Program-made: the position numbers and the translations under genes | Origin: Acidobacteriota bacterium | GTDB lineage: Bacteria > Acidobacteriota > Vicinamibacteria > Vicinamibacterales > UBA2999 | Length of the DNA stretch: 40,732 nt | Reading direction: 5' to 3' | Assembly: GCA_020851565.1 (NCBI GenBank) | Contig: JADZCN010000102.1 | Span: forward strand, 1 to 40,732 | The notes under the pieces: model-generated | Told to the model about the DNA's origin: nothing | Database searches by the model: none | The model's input: the letters and a program-made list of their open reading frames with translations, nothing else | Shown here: one piece after another, positions 29,965 to 40,732 of the stretch | Layout: every line of letters starts with the position of its first letter | How positions within the stretch are numbered: position 1 is the first letter of the stretch

Positions 29965-31241
29965 TACTTCCTGCCCGCCTGGATCTCCCGAGCGACCTTC
30001 TGGACTTCGTCCATCACCCGAAGGAGGTTGCCGCTCCAGATCTTCCCAATCTGCTCCTCGGTGTAGCCGCGGCGGACGAGTTCCAGCGTCACGTTGAACG
30101 TCTCGTCGGCGCCGTTCCAGCCGGCCACGCCGCCGCCCCCATCGAAGTCCGATGAGATGCCGACGTGGTCGATGCCGACCTTCTTGACCAGGTAGTCGAT
30201 GTGGTCCACGAAGTCCGAGACGGTGGCCATGGGCGGAGGCGGGAACTTCCGGTCGACGTCCGCCATGCGCGATCGGAACGCGGCGCGGCGGGCCTCGGTC
30301 ATCCCTGCCTGGCCGCCCCCGCCGCCGGGTCCGCCGCCCGTCATGCCGAACTCCTTGCGCAGGGCCGCGATGGCCGCGGCACGTTCGGGCGAATCGGGTG
30401 GCTTGACCTTCACGTAGCTGTCGAAAGCCACCGCCTGGATGACGCCGCCATTCTTCTTGAGCGCCATCAGCTGCTCGTCATCCATGTTGCGGCTGTGGTC
30501 CGCGACCGCGCGCGCAGCCGAGTGCGACGCGATGACCGGCGGGCGGGAGAGCGCCATCGCCTGCAGGTTGGCCTGCTTCGAGGGGTGGGAGACGTCCACC
30601 ATGATGCCCCACTTGTTCATCTCGATGATCGCCTGGCGCCCGCTCTCGCTGAGCCCGTTGTGCAGCCACTTGCCGTCGCGCTCGCCCGTGTTCGAGTCGG
30701 CGAACTGGCTGTGCCCGTTGTGCGCAAGCGACATGTAGCGCGCACCGCGGTCGTGGAACTCCTTGATTCGCGCGAGGTCCGTGCCTATGGGATAGGCGTT
30801 CTCGACGCCGATGAGCGCCACCTTCTTCCCGCTGGCGGCGATGCGCCGCACGTCGGCGGCCGTCAGGGCGAGCTCGATGCGGTCCGGGGCGATCTCCCTG
30901 GTCAGGCGGTGGATCGCGTCGAACTTCTCGATGGCCTGCTTGTAGGCCCGGTCGTACCCCTCCGGCGTCAGCGGCCCCTGCCCGACGTAGACGATGAAGA
31001 ACGAGGCGTCGAGGCCGCCTTCCATCATCTTGGGCAGGTTGACCTGGTTCTCGAGGCGCTGGGTGTAGTTGCGCTCGCTCGTGAAGTCGCGCGGGTTGAT
31101 GTCATTGTGCGTGTCGAGCGCGATGACGCGGTCGTGGATCGCGCGGGCCTTCGCGACGAGTGCGGGATCGGCGGCTGACTGCGCAGAGAGACCGGCCGCG
31201 AGGCTCGCAGCGGCCAGGGTGGACAAGGCAAGGCGTCGCAT
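29964..31241 (-). CDS. Secreted membrane dipeptidase (peptidase family M19)
   Basis: 425 residues with a signal peptide (1-20). Family M19 (renal dipeptidase-like) metal ligands can be placed: His45 and Asp47 in DTHNDIN, bridging Glu147 in GVENAY, His219 in DVSHPS and His240 in ASHSAAR; the catalytic Asp is in GISSDFDGGGG near the C-terminus. The enzyme uses a two-zinc centre in a TIM barrel to hydrolyse dipeptides, including D-residues at the C-terminal side. A Gly-rich insert (GGGPGGGGGQ) near residue 310 is an oddity. The ATG at 31241 is six bases after TAGGAT, suggesting a leaderless mRNA. An 8-bp repeat array begins at the stop codon and another lies upstream of the promoter. Confidence 0.92.
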   Translation of the reverse strand: MRRLALSTLAAASLAAGLSAQSAADPALVAKARAIHDRVIALDTHNDINPRDFTSERNYTQRLENQVNLPKMMEGGLDASFFIVYVGQGPLTPEGYDRAYKQAIEKFDAIHRLTREIAPDRIELALTAADVRRIAASGKKVALIGVENAYPIGTDLARIKEFHDRGARYMSLAHNGHSQFADSNTGERDGKWLHNGLSESGRQAIIEMNKWGIMVDVSHPSKQANLQAMALSRPPVIASHSAARAVADHSRNMDDEQLMALKKNGGVIQAVAFDSYVKVKPPDSPERAAAIAALRKEFGMTGGGPGGGGGQAGMTEARRAAFRSRMADVDRKFPPPPMATVSDFVDHIDYLVKKVGIDHVGISSDFDGGGGVAGWNGADETFNVTLELVRRGYTEEQIGKIWSGNLLRVMDEVQKVAREIQAGRK

Positions 31242-31247
31242 CGGCGG

Positions 31248-31258
31248 ATCCTACTACG
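31248..31258 (-). promoter_or_regulatory. Predicted leaderless promoter -10 box (TAGGAT)
   Basis: Minus-strand GTAGTAGGATC, with TAGGAT at 31253-31248, is six bases before the ATG at 31241. The surrounding CCC(C/G)GTAGTAGGATC string is shared with the promoter at 9344. Confidence 0.5.
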
Positions 31259-31266
31259 GGGACGAC

Positions 31267-31362
31267 GGGGTGCAGGGGTGCAGGGGTGCAGGGGTGCAGG
31301 GGTGCAGGGGTGCAGGGGTGCAGGGGTGCAGGGGTGCAGGGGTGCAGGGGTGCAGGGGTGCA
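31267..31362. repeat. Tandem array of twelve identical 8-bp units (GGGGTGCA)
   Basis: Twelve perfect copies fill exactly 96 bp with no substitution, unlike the degenerate arrays elsewhere, so copy number probably changes often. The plus strand has twelve GGGG tracts with four-base loops. It lies between the lpxC terminator and the dipeptidase promoter. Confidence 0.95.
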
Positions 31363-31365
31363 GGC

Positions 31366-31394
31366 AAAAAAAGGGCCGCGGCTGACCGCGGCCC
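31366..31394 (-). terminator. Rho-independent terminator of lpxC
   Basis: Read on the minus strand, GGGCCGCGG (31394-31386) pairs with CCGCGGCCC (31381-31373) around a four-base loop, followed by seven T residues (31372-31366). It lies 28 bases after the lpxC stop codon. Confidence 0.92.
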
Positions 31395-31421
31395 AGCTGG
31401 AGGCACGAGAAGGAGACGGAA

Positions 31422-32321
31422 TCAGTGTGCGCGCGCGGCGGCGGGCACGCCCAGGGCGACCGCCTCGGGCGCCAGGTCCGGCGCCTCCACCAGGCACCAG
31501 GCTTCCTGATCGGCAAGCAGCGCGCGGCCGAGCTCGGTGTGCAGCGCGTGCCCGGCGCGGTGCGCCACCACGTGGCCCACCACGGGATAGCCGACGAGCG
31601 CGAGATCGCCCACAGCGTCCAGGATCTTGTGGCGCACGAACTCGTCTTCGAACCGCAGGGCGTTCAGGACGCCGGTGTCCCCGATGACAATGGCGTTCTC
31701 GAGCGAGCCACCGAGGGCCAGGCCCTGCTGCCGCAGCCACTCCACTTCCTTCAGGAAGCCGAATGTCCGTGCCGAGGCGATGTGGTCGGCAAAGGTCTGC
31801 TCGGTGATGCGCTCGGTGCGCGTCTGGTGCTTCAGCAGGGGATGGTCGAAGCTGATGGTGTAGCTGACCTTGAAGTGGTCCGACGGGTAGATGGCGATCC
31901 GCTTGTCGCCGCTGGCAATCTGCAGCGGCTTGAGCACCTTGAGGTACTTCCGCGCCGCGCCCAGCTTCTTCACGCCCGCTTCCTGCAGCAGGAAGAGGAA
32001 GGGCGCGCTGCTGCCGTCCATGATGGGCACTTCGCGCTGGCTGAGCTCGACCACGACGTTGTCGATCCCGGCGGCAACGAGCGCGGCCAGCAGGTGCTCG
32101 ACGGTGTCCACCGTCGCCCCATCGCGACCCAGCACGGTCGCGTACTGGACGGCCGAGACGTGCGCCACCGACGCGGGAATCTCCACGCCCAGATCGGTGC
32201 GGCGAAACCGGATGCCGGTGTCCGCGGCCGCGGGCTTCAGGGTGAGCGTCACCTTCTGGCCGGAATGGAGCCCGATGCCGGCACAGGAAATCTGACGCTT
32301 GATGGTCTGTTGAACGTCCAT
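31422..32321 (-). CDS. lpxC: UDP-3-O-acyl-N-acetylglucosamine deacetylase
   Basis: 299 residues, full length for the family. The N-terminus TIKRQISCAGIGLHSGQKV is the classic LpxC opening. Catalytic residues align: Glu75-His76 in TVEHLLAAL (zinc ligand His76), His231 and Asp235 in RHKILDAVGDL (zinc ligands) and the general acid His258 in AGHALH. The enzyme performs the committed step of lipid A synthesis on the cytoplasmic side of the inner membrane, so the organism makes an LPS-type outer membrane. Other lpx genes are not adjacent. The gene ends in a strong terminator. The tail after about residue 275 is Ala-rich and longer than needed for the fold. Confidence 0.97.
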   Translation of the reverse strand: MDVQQTIKRQISCAGIGLHSGQKVTLTLKPAAADTGIRFRRTDLGVEIPASVAHVSAVQYATVLGRDGATVDTVEHLLAALVAAGIDNVVVELSQREVPIMDGSSAPFLFLLQEAGVKKLGAARKYLKVLKPLQIASGDKRIAIYPSDHFKVSYTISFDHPLLKHQTRTERITEQTFADHIASARTFGFLKEVEWLRQQGLALGGSLENAIVIGDTGVLNALRFEDEFVRHKILDAVGDLALVGYPVVGHVVAHRAGHALHTELGRALLADQEAWCLVEAPDLAPEAVALGVPAAARAH

Positions 32322-32516
32322 TCGTCTCTGCTATCGCGGGGGTGTGACGCCTGGTAGTGAAGCAAACGCGGTGCCCGTTACATCCACAGGCGCATTAGCG
32401 ATCTAAATCATTCTTCAATAAGCACTTCCAGCACATGAACCGGATGGCGTACACCGGCGGCTGTGTAAACCGGGCCACAGCCAGACGGCGGGCAACTGTG
32501 TCAAAACTGCCACAAC
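32322..32516 (-). promoter_or_regulatory. lpxC upstream region with a weak promoter candidate
   Basis: The lpxC-uvrA gap runs from 32322 to 32603. On the minus strand TGGAAG (32430-32425) and TTTAGA (32407-32402) are 17 bp apart, and TGA before the -10 gives an extended -10 form; the transcript would carry a leader of about 75 bases. The stretch 32390-32425 is AT-rich for this genome. A TTGACA is present at 32504-32499 (minus) but lacks a -10 at the right distance. No riboswitch-like or hairpin structure was noted. Confidence 0.35.
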
Positions 32517-32603
32517 AGGAACCCGAGCACCCGAGAACCTCAGAACCTCAGAACCCCAGAACCCCAGAACCCCAGAACCCCGGAACCCCGGAACCCCAGA
32601 ACC

Positions 32604-32604
<1 letters not shown>
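32517..32604. repeat. Tandem array of eleven 8-bp units ((C/G)AGAACCC type)
   Basis: Eleven units fill 88 bp. The last base (32604) is the first base of the complement of the uvrA stop codon, so the array begins exactly where uvrA ends, as the 29853-29964 array does for the dipeptidase gene. Variants include CAGAACCT, CAGAACCC and CGGAACCC. Confidence 0.9.
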
Positions 32605-35444
<2,840 letters not shown>

Positions 35445-35486
35445 GGGATCCAGGGCAGGCCCCCCAGGTGAGGGGCCAAACCTCGG

Positions 35487-35492
35487 ATTGTA
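35487..35492 (-). promoter_or_regulatory. Predicted -10 box TACAAT for uvrA
   Basis: Minus-strand TACAAT within TAGTACAATCC lies 42 bases above the uvrA ATG. The position 17 bp upstream reads ACCGGC, so the -35 is poor. Confidence 0.45.
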
Positions 35493-35552
35493 CTATGCCT
35501 CCCTCGGTCGCCGGTTCGCGGCCGGACGACGGGGGCGTCCGGCCGCGACGCC

Positions 35553-38500
35553 TCAGCGCAGCCAGGCCAGCGGGGCCGCGGTGGCGCTCATGCCGCACGC
35601 CCAGCCGCCCATCGGCCCCGTCCAGTAGAGCGACGTCTCGACCACCACGGGAGCGGCCCAGCCGTCAAGGCTCTCGACGACGAAGCCGAACCGTGTCCCG
35701 ACCGTCTCGGGGAAGAGTTCGTGCAGCACGGCCGTCGCACGGCGCATGGCGGGCACGGCGAGGTCGCGCGACACGGTGGCGCCGCCGTCTTCGGGGAGGA
35801 TCGTGACCCGCACGGTCGTGTCGACCTCACCGGGGTTGACGACCAGGAGGTACGTGTCGGCGCGCGCGGGGCCTGCCTCGACTCCGTCGGCACTCGCCCA
35901 CGACGTGCTCGCCTCGGCGCTGCCGGCGCTCACGTGGCCGTCTGACCATCCGCCGCCCGCAGCCGCCCACCACGTCACCCGTTCGGCGACCACCGGGACG
36001 CCGTTGGTCGAGTGCACCAGGATACCGGCGCTGACCTGCCCGAGTTCCGGTGCGTCGAGCGACATCACCGCGTCGATCCGCGACCACGGCGGAACCACGT
36101 GGCTGACCGCGACCGGCGCCCCGGCCTCGCGCACGTACGTCACACGCACCACGGCCTCGGACGGCGACGGGTTGGCGAGCAGCAGGTAGGTCTCCATGGT
36201 GCCGGCCGTGCTGCCTTCGGCAAAAACGCGGTCGATGCCCGGCGCCGGCAGTCCGGCCCCGGTATGGCCGCCCTTCCACTGCCCATCGGCCGTCTTCAGG
36301 TACATCGAGCGTTCGGCGACGATGGCCCCTGTGCGGGCGATGAAGCGTGCCGCGACGGCCGTCGCCACCAGCGCGGGGTCCTCGGTGTTGGCCCAGATGG
36401 TGGCGCGTCCCCTCGCGGGCACGGTGTAAGAGCGCGTGACGGGCCCGCCGGCGGGCAGGAGGTAGGTGCCGTCGACGACGACGTCCTCGGATCCCTGGTT
36501 CACCAGCAGGTAGAACAGGTCGAACCCATGCGTCGCCCCTTCAGCGAAGAACCACGAGGACGACGGCAATTGCGCCCCCTCGAGCGACGCACCGGGGGCC
36601 GCGGTCCCGAACGTCATCGACCGCGAGACCGCCACGGAGGCGGGAGCGACGACGTGCGTGGAGAACGGACCGGTCACGCCGGCGTCGGCAGGATGCAGCG
36701 TCACGCGGCGGTGCGCCGGCACGTCGACCGCCGCGGCGATGGTCGCGCCCGCCGCGAGCAGGTAGTCGACGCGCACCGTGGCTGGATGGTCGGCCGTGTT
36801 GACCATCGTGACCCAGGTGTCGAAACCGTTGCCCACCATGCCCTCGGCCAGCACGCGCCCGACCTCGGTGCTCACGACGTCGATGATGACCGTCACGGGA
36901 TCGCCCGCCTGGCTGCCGGCCAGCGGACGGTACGCGAAGTCGTCCTCGCCCGCGAAGCCGCGGGCTGGCGTGTAGGTGAAGCTGCCGTCGTCGTTGAAGA
37001 CGATCGTGCCGTGCGACGGTTCACGATCGAGCACCGCGATCATCGCGCGGCTCTCCGGGTCGAGGTCGTTGTCGAGCACGCCAGACACCGGCTGCTTGAG
37101 CGGCACGTTCTGCTCGGTCGTGAATCGCTCCTCGTGGCCCGTTGGCGGGTCGTCGACCGGCGTCACGAGCAGGTTCACGATCACGGGCGAGGCCGTGACC
37201 ACCCCATCTGACGGCGCATACACGAAGCGGTCGCGCCCGGAGTAGTTGGCGGCAGGTGTGTACGTGAACCCGCCACCCACGAGGTCGAGTGTCCCGTGCG
37301 CCGGCGCACGGACGAGGACGGCCGTCAACGCATCGCCGTCGACGTCGCGGTCGTTGAGCAGCACGCCAGGCGCCGCGACGACGAGCGGCGTGTCTTCGGC
37401 CGCCACGTAGCCGTCGCTGTCACCCGTGGGCGGGTTGTTGACCGGATCGACCACGACCTCGACCGTCATCAACGCGCTCGTGTTCTCGCCATCGCTCGTG
37501 CGATAGGTGAACACGTCGGTGCCGTTCCAGTACTGATCGGGCATGTAGGTGAACGAACCGTCCGCGTTGAAGGCCAGCATGCCGTGCGAGGTCGTCGACA
37601 CCAGGCTGGCCACGAGCGTGGGCGAGTCGACGTCCACGTCGTTGCGCAGCACCCCGGGCGCCGCCACGGTGAGCAGGGTGTCTTCGGTGATCCCGAACAC
37701 ATCGTCGAGCGTCTCGGGCGCATCGTTGACCGCGGCGACCGAGATCGAGACCACGACGGGCTCGCCACTTCGCGTCGCGTCGTTGGGCTTGTACGAGAAC
37801 GTGTCGGGGCCCGAGTAGTCGGGCGACGGCGTGTAGACGAACGACCCGTCGTACTTCAGCTGCACCGTGCCGTGCGATGCGCCCTCGGTGAGGATGGCCA
37901 GGAGCGGATCGCCGTCAGCGTCCACGTCGTTGTCGAGGACGCCAGGCGCCGCCACCTGCAGCGGCGTGTCTTCGACCGCGGCCACGGTGTCTGCCACCGC
38001 GACCGGCGTGTCGTTCACGGCGGCGACAACGACCGTGGCCACGACGGCTGACCCGGCCTGCATGTCGTCGCGCGGCTCGTAGATGAACGTGTCGGTACCG
38101 TTCCAGTCGGCATCGGGGGTGTACGTGAACGTCCCGTCGGGGTTGAGCGCGAGCGTGCCGTGCGCCGGGGGCGTGACGAGCACGGCCGTCAACGGGGAGT
38201 CGGGGTCCACGTCATTGGCAAGCACACCGGCGGTGGCCAGCAGCACCGTGTCTTCGTCGGTCGCGAACGTGTCTGCGCGGCCGGCCGGCACGTCGTTCTC
38301 GGAGCCGACCACCACGTGCACCGTCACCTCGGCTCCCCGCGTCGTCCCGTCGAACGGCGCGTAGATGAACTCATCGATGCCGCTCCAGTCGGGATCCGGC
38401 ATGTAGCCGAAGCTGCCGTCGGGATTGATGGTCACGCCGCCGTGCCTGGCGCCCATGACCTGGATCGCCGTCAGCACCGGCGAATCGGGATCGCGGTCGT

Positions 38501-40732
38501 TGCCGAGGAGCCCGGGTGCCGGCACGATCAGCGCCGTGTCTTCACGCGTGCCGTACCGATCGTCGCCCGAGACAGGCGCATCGTCCACGCGGCTGACGGT
38601 GATCGACACGAGCACGGCCGTCCCGGTGGCGCTGCCGTCGCTCGGCTTGTAACTGAAGCTGTCGACACCACTGTATTCAGGTGCGGGCTGGTAGACGAAC
38701 GCGCCCGAGGCCGAGAGCTGCACGGTGCCGTGCGCAGGCGACGACACGAGGATCGCCAGCAACGGCGTGCGCTCGATGTCGCTGTCATTGGCAAGCACCC
38801 CGGGAGCGGCGACGTCGAGCGGGGCGTCCTCGGCGATGGCGAAGGCATCGGCCCGCGCCGTCGGCGCGTCGTTGACCGCCGTCACCGTGATCGACACCGT
38901 GGCCGGCAACGACTCGAACACACCATCGCTGACGATGTACGTGAAGGCGTCGGGCCCCGCATAGTCGCGCGCGGGCGCGTACGTGAAGCTGCCGTTCGCG
39001 GCCAGGGCGAGCGTGCCGTGCGCGACGTCGCTGACCAGGCGCGCGGTGAGGCTGTCGCCTTCCGGATCGCTGTCGTTGCCCAGCACACCCGGGGGCGTCG
39101 TGGTGAGCACGCCGTCTTCGGCCACCGCGTAGGCGTTGGCGTTGGCGGCCGGTCCGTCGTTCGACGCCTGCACGACCACCGTCGCCTCGCCTTGCAGCGT
39201 CACGACGGGATCGCCCGGCAGGCCGCCGTACTCGACGAGGTACCCGGTCGACCGATACGATCCGCCACCACTCTGGTCGGGCAGGTCGTTCCACCGGCCC
39301 ACGGGCGCCGACCACGACATCATGTGCGCGTAGTCTTCGTTGCCCGACTGGTTGGGCTCACGGGTGTTCCAGTTGGCGTAGTGCCCGTTCTGCGCGACGC
39401 ACGTGATGACACCGATGCAGAAGATGCGCCCGTTGCCGGCGTCTTCGAGCCCTTCGGGGCCGGTGACCCAGCGCCACGTGTTCTCCTGCAGCGCGTCAGA
39501 GGCGCCGATCCACGAGGTGCCCGACACCTTCTGCGCAAGAAAGGCGTTCTCGGCCGCCGACGTGATGGTCGTGAGGTACCCGCGCAAGCCGAACATCCCG
39601 CGCGGATAGCCCGGCTGGCCGTACTGCGCGACGTTCTCGGCACGCGCGCGTGATGCCGTCCAGTAGATGCCCGCGGCGGCGACGAACTCGTAGTAGTGGT
39701 TCGTATCGCCCGAGTAGAGCGCGCCGTTGGCCAGCGTGATCGACACGGCCCTCGGCGTCGTGGCGGGATTCAGCAGGTTGGTGTTGCGATACGTGATCGA
39801 CCGCAGGGCCGCCTGGTACTGCGCGTCAGTCGCCTCACCGGTCAGCGTCAGCACTCCACTGGTCGAGTTCCACGCGCCGGTGATTGGTCCCGCGTTCGCG
39901 AACTGCAACTGGTCCTGGCCGGCAACGAATCCTGCCCCGATCGACACCTTCGCCTGCGAGAGCGTGGCTCCGCCGTAGAGCACGGTGACGTCAGGGAACA
40001 CGACGGCCGGCGCACCGTCTTCGACGAAGGTGCGCGTGCCCTCGGTGTTGCGGAGGATCGGCACCGCCAGCACGTCAACCGTTCCCGTCGCCACCTGGCC
40101 CGCCAGGCCCGCACGCGTGGCGTCGGCCGACGCCTGGACGCCGACGCTGCCATCGCTGAACGCGTCGGTGTCAGGCAGGAACCTCAGTCCGGCCGCGCCC
40201 TCGGCCAGCGTGATGAAGTCGTCCACAACGAGCGGCGTCGTCCCGTCGTGCTTGAACAGCGTCCCGCCCACGATCGACGCGATCCTGAAATGACTCGTGC
40301 CCGTGTCGCCGCTGGTCGGCGTGACCACGAGGCCCGAGGCACTCATGTTGTTCACGTAGGCCGTTGCGTTCGAGACGACCGGCGTGTTGGGCCGCGGCCG
40401 CATCGTCACCTGCACGGTGATCGTGTCGGTCAGCGTGCCGTCGCTGACGCGAACCACGAAGCTGTCGGTCCCCTCGTAGTCGATGGCCGGGGTGTAGCCG
40501 ATGGCCTTCGACAGCCCTGTGCCGCTGGCGCTTGCCGTGCCGTGGGCTCCCTGCGACGCGATGCTCCACGTGAGCGTGTCGGCATCGACATCGCTGGCCG
40601 ACAGCGTCAGCGCACCCGCGGGCGGGGCGCCATTCGCATCCAGCGTGACCGCGCCCGACGTCCCGGCGGTGATGATCGGGGCGTCGGTGACCGCCGACAC
40701 CGTCACGTTGACCTGGATGGTGTCGGTCAGGA
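35553..40732 (-). CDS. Giant surface protein: cadherin-like, C-type lectin and eight tandem-95 repeats; 5' part beyond the window
   Basis: The frame is open to the right edge, so the start and any signal peptide are outside; about 1,725 residues are visible. In order: cadherin-like repeats ([27 protein letters not shown]); a domain containing a C-type lectin fold at about DNA 39706-39224 ([69 protein letters not shown]); eight VCBS/tandem-95 repeats of about 95 residues (motif APGVLxNDxDxD, then DGSFTYTP and DTFxY); and four C-terminal beta-sandwich repeats beginning with FAEG-like strings. Aspartates in the repeats would bind Ca2+. The protein is likely secreted or surface-attached for adhesion. 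It ends APLAWLR with no LPxTG or PEP-CTERM-like anchor, so it may be held by a secretion system tail or be released. Confidence 0.9.
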   Translation of the reverse strand, partial: LTDTIQVNVTVSAVTDAPIITAGTSGAVTLDANGAPPAGALTLSASDVDADTLTWSIASQGAHGTASASGTGLSKAIGYTPAIDYEGTDSFVVRVSDGTLTDTITVQVTMRPRPNTPVVSNATAYVNNMSASGLVVTPTSGDTGTSHFRIASIVGGTLFKHDGTTPLVVDDFITLAEGAAGLRFLPDTDAFSDGSVGVQASADATRAGLAGQVATGTVDVLAVPILRNTEGTRTFVEDGAPAVVFPDVTVLYGGATLSQAKVSIGAGFVAGQDQLQFANAGPITGAWNSTSGVLTLTGEATDAQYQAALRSITYRNTNLLNPATTPRAVSITLANGALYSGDTNHYYEFVAAAGIYWTASRARAENVAQYGQPGYPRGMFGLRGYLTTITSAAENAFLAQKVSGTSWIGASDALQENTWRWVTGPEGLEDAGNGRIFCIGVITCVAQNGHYANWNTREPNQSGNEDYAHMMSWSAPVGRWNDLPDQSGGGSYRSTGYLVEYGGLPGDPVVTLQGEATVVVQASNDGPAANANAYAVAEDGVLTTTPPGVLGNDSDPEGDSLTARLVSDVAHGTLALAANGSFTYAPARDYAGPDAFTYIVSDGVFESLPATVSITVTAVNDAPTARADAFAIAEDAPLDVAAPGVLANDSDIERTPLLAILVSSPAHGTVQLSASGAFVYQPAPEYSGVDSFSYKPSDGSATGTAVLVSITVSRVDDAPVSGDDRYGTREDTALIVPAPGLLGNDRDPDSPVLTAIQVMGARHGGVTINPDGSFGYMPDPDWSGIDEFIYAPFDGTTRGAEVTVHVVVGSENDVPAGRADTFATDEDTVLLATAGVLANDVDPDSPLTAVLVTPPAHGTLALNPDGTFTYTPDADWNGTDTFIYEPRDDMQAGSAVVATVVVAAVNDTPVAVADTVAAVEDTPLQVAAPGVLDNDVDADGDPLLAILTEGASHGTVQLKYDGSFVYTPSPDYSGPDTFSYKPNDATRSGEPVVVSISVAAVNDAPETLDDVFGITEDTLLTVAAPGVLRNDVDVDSPTLVASLVSTTSHGMLAFNADGSFTYMPDQYWNGTDVFTYRTSDGENTSALMTVEVVVDPVNNPPTGDSDGYVAAEDTPLVVAAPGVLLNDRDVDGDALTAVLVRAPAHGTLDLVGGGFTYTPAANYSGRDRFVYAPSDGVVTASPVIVNLLVTPVDDPPTGHEERFTTEQNVPLKQPVSGVLDNDLDPESRAMIAVLDREPSHGTIVFNDDGSFTYTPARGFAGEDDFAYRPLAGSQAGDPVTVIIDVVSTEVGRVLAEGMVGNGFDTWVTMVNTADHPATVRVDYLLAAGATIAAAVDVPAHRRVTLHPADAGVTGPFSTHVVAPASVAVSRSMTFGTAAPGASLEGAQLPSSSWFFAEGATHGFDLFYLLVNQGSEDVVVDGTYLLPAGGPVTRSYTVPARGRATIWANTEDPALVATAVAARFIARTGAIVAERSMYLKTADGQWKGGHTGAGLPAPGIDRVFAEGSTAGTMETYLLLANPSPSEAVVRVTYVREAGAPVAVSHVVPPWSRIDAVMSLDAPELGQVSAGILVHSTNGVPVVAERVTWWAAAGGGWSDGHVSAGSAEASTSWASADGVEAGPARADTYLLVVNPGEVDTTVRVTILPEDGGATVSRDLAVPAMRRATAVLHELFPETVGTRFGFVVESLDGWAAPVVVETSLYWTGPMGGWACGMSATAAPLAWLR
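36870..39160 (-). repeat. Eight tandem-95 (cadherin/VCBS-like) coding repeats
   Basis: Eight in-frame repeats with a mean period near 286 bp. Each carries the sequence plan D-A/P-P, EDTxL, PGVLxNDxDxD, HGTL and GxFTYxP. The DNA of neighbouring units has diverged well beyond the protein motifs, so the array is old rather than freshly duplicated. Confidence 0.85.

Noticed and set aside
31267..31362. Possible CRISPR array
   Set aside because: Units are 8 bp and contiguous, with no spacers and no cas genes; it is a simple tandem repeat. The same applies to the other arrays.
32499..32504. Perfect TTGACA as the lpxC -35
   Set aside because: No acceptable -10 at 16-18 bp; the TGGAAG-17-TTTAGA pair nearer the gene fits better, though still weakly.
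35445..35552. SOS (LexA) box before uvrA
   Set aside because: No CTG-N10-CAG-like or other LexA palindrome was recognised in the short upstream region.

Overview
The window is GC-rich, densely packed bacterial chromosome from a Gram-negative organism (lpxC, an outer-membrane-type barrel protein, many secreted c-type cytochromes). The content fits Acidobacteriota, most likely Vicinamibacteria or a close relative: an ADOP-type FtsX/MacB permease, a DUF5916 barrel protein, a PQQ dehydrogenase, a cytochrome-fused copper monooxygenase-like protein, and short G-rich tandem arrays between genes. This placement is inferred from gene content, not from a marker tree. No tRNA, rRNA, CRISPR array, transposase or prophage gene was seen.

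Layout. 1-2512: an apparent operon of a truncated ECF-like sigma factor, a STAS protein, an unknown 88-residue protein and an unusual radical SAM protein. 2509-2651: a cluster of GTAGG-headed hairpins resembling REP elements, which supplies the stop codons of both flanking convergent genes. 2648-11169: a diheme cytochrome, a membrane-anchored unknown, the ADOP permease, a periplasmic asparaginase coupled to a one-heme protein, a PilT ATPase and a tetraheme cytochrome. 11281-12859: a cassette of unrecognised genes. 12890-14911: an ECF sigma / VOC / SRPBCC operon on the minus strand. 15051-17526: a DUF302 protein and a PQQ dehydrogenase with a strong terminator. 17588-23401 (minus): phosphoribosyltransferase, DUF5916 protein, a netrin/TIMP-like secreted protein, DoxX and a membrane protein. 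23526-24563: an AraC regulator. 24628-31241: a cytochrome-fused PHM-like protein, a HupE/UreJ-like protein, a VapBC pair, a PAL-like NHL protein, an unknown secreted protein and an M19 dipeptidase. 31422-35444: lpxC and uvrA. 35553 to the end: a giant surface protein with tandem-95 repeats and a C-type lectin domain, entering from beyond the right edge.

How the genes fit together. Much of the window looks like periplasmic respiration and catabolism: cytochromes, PQQ oxidation, asparaginase, dipeptidase, and separate homologues of the two halves of peptide alpha-amidation (PHM-like and PAL-like) with their metal ligands intact. Two regulatory themes recur. First, at least nine start codons lie only 4-8 nt downstream of a TANNNT box, suggesting frequent leaderless transcription. 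Second, gaps between genes carry 7-, 8- or 10-bp tandem arrays with regularly spaced G tracts, several of which abut stop codons exactly.
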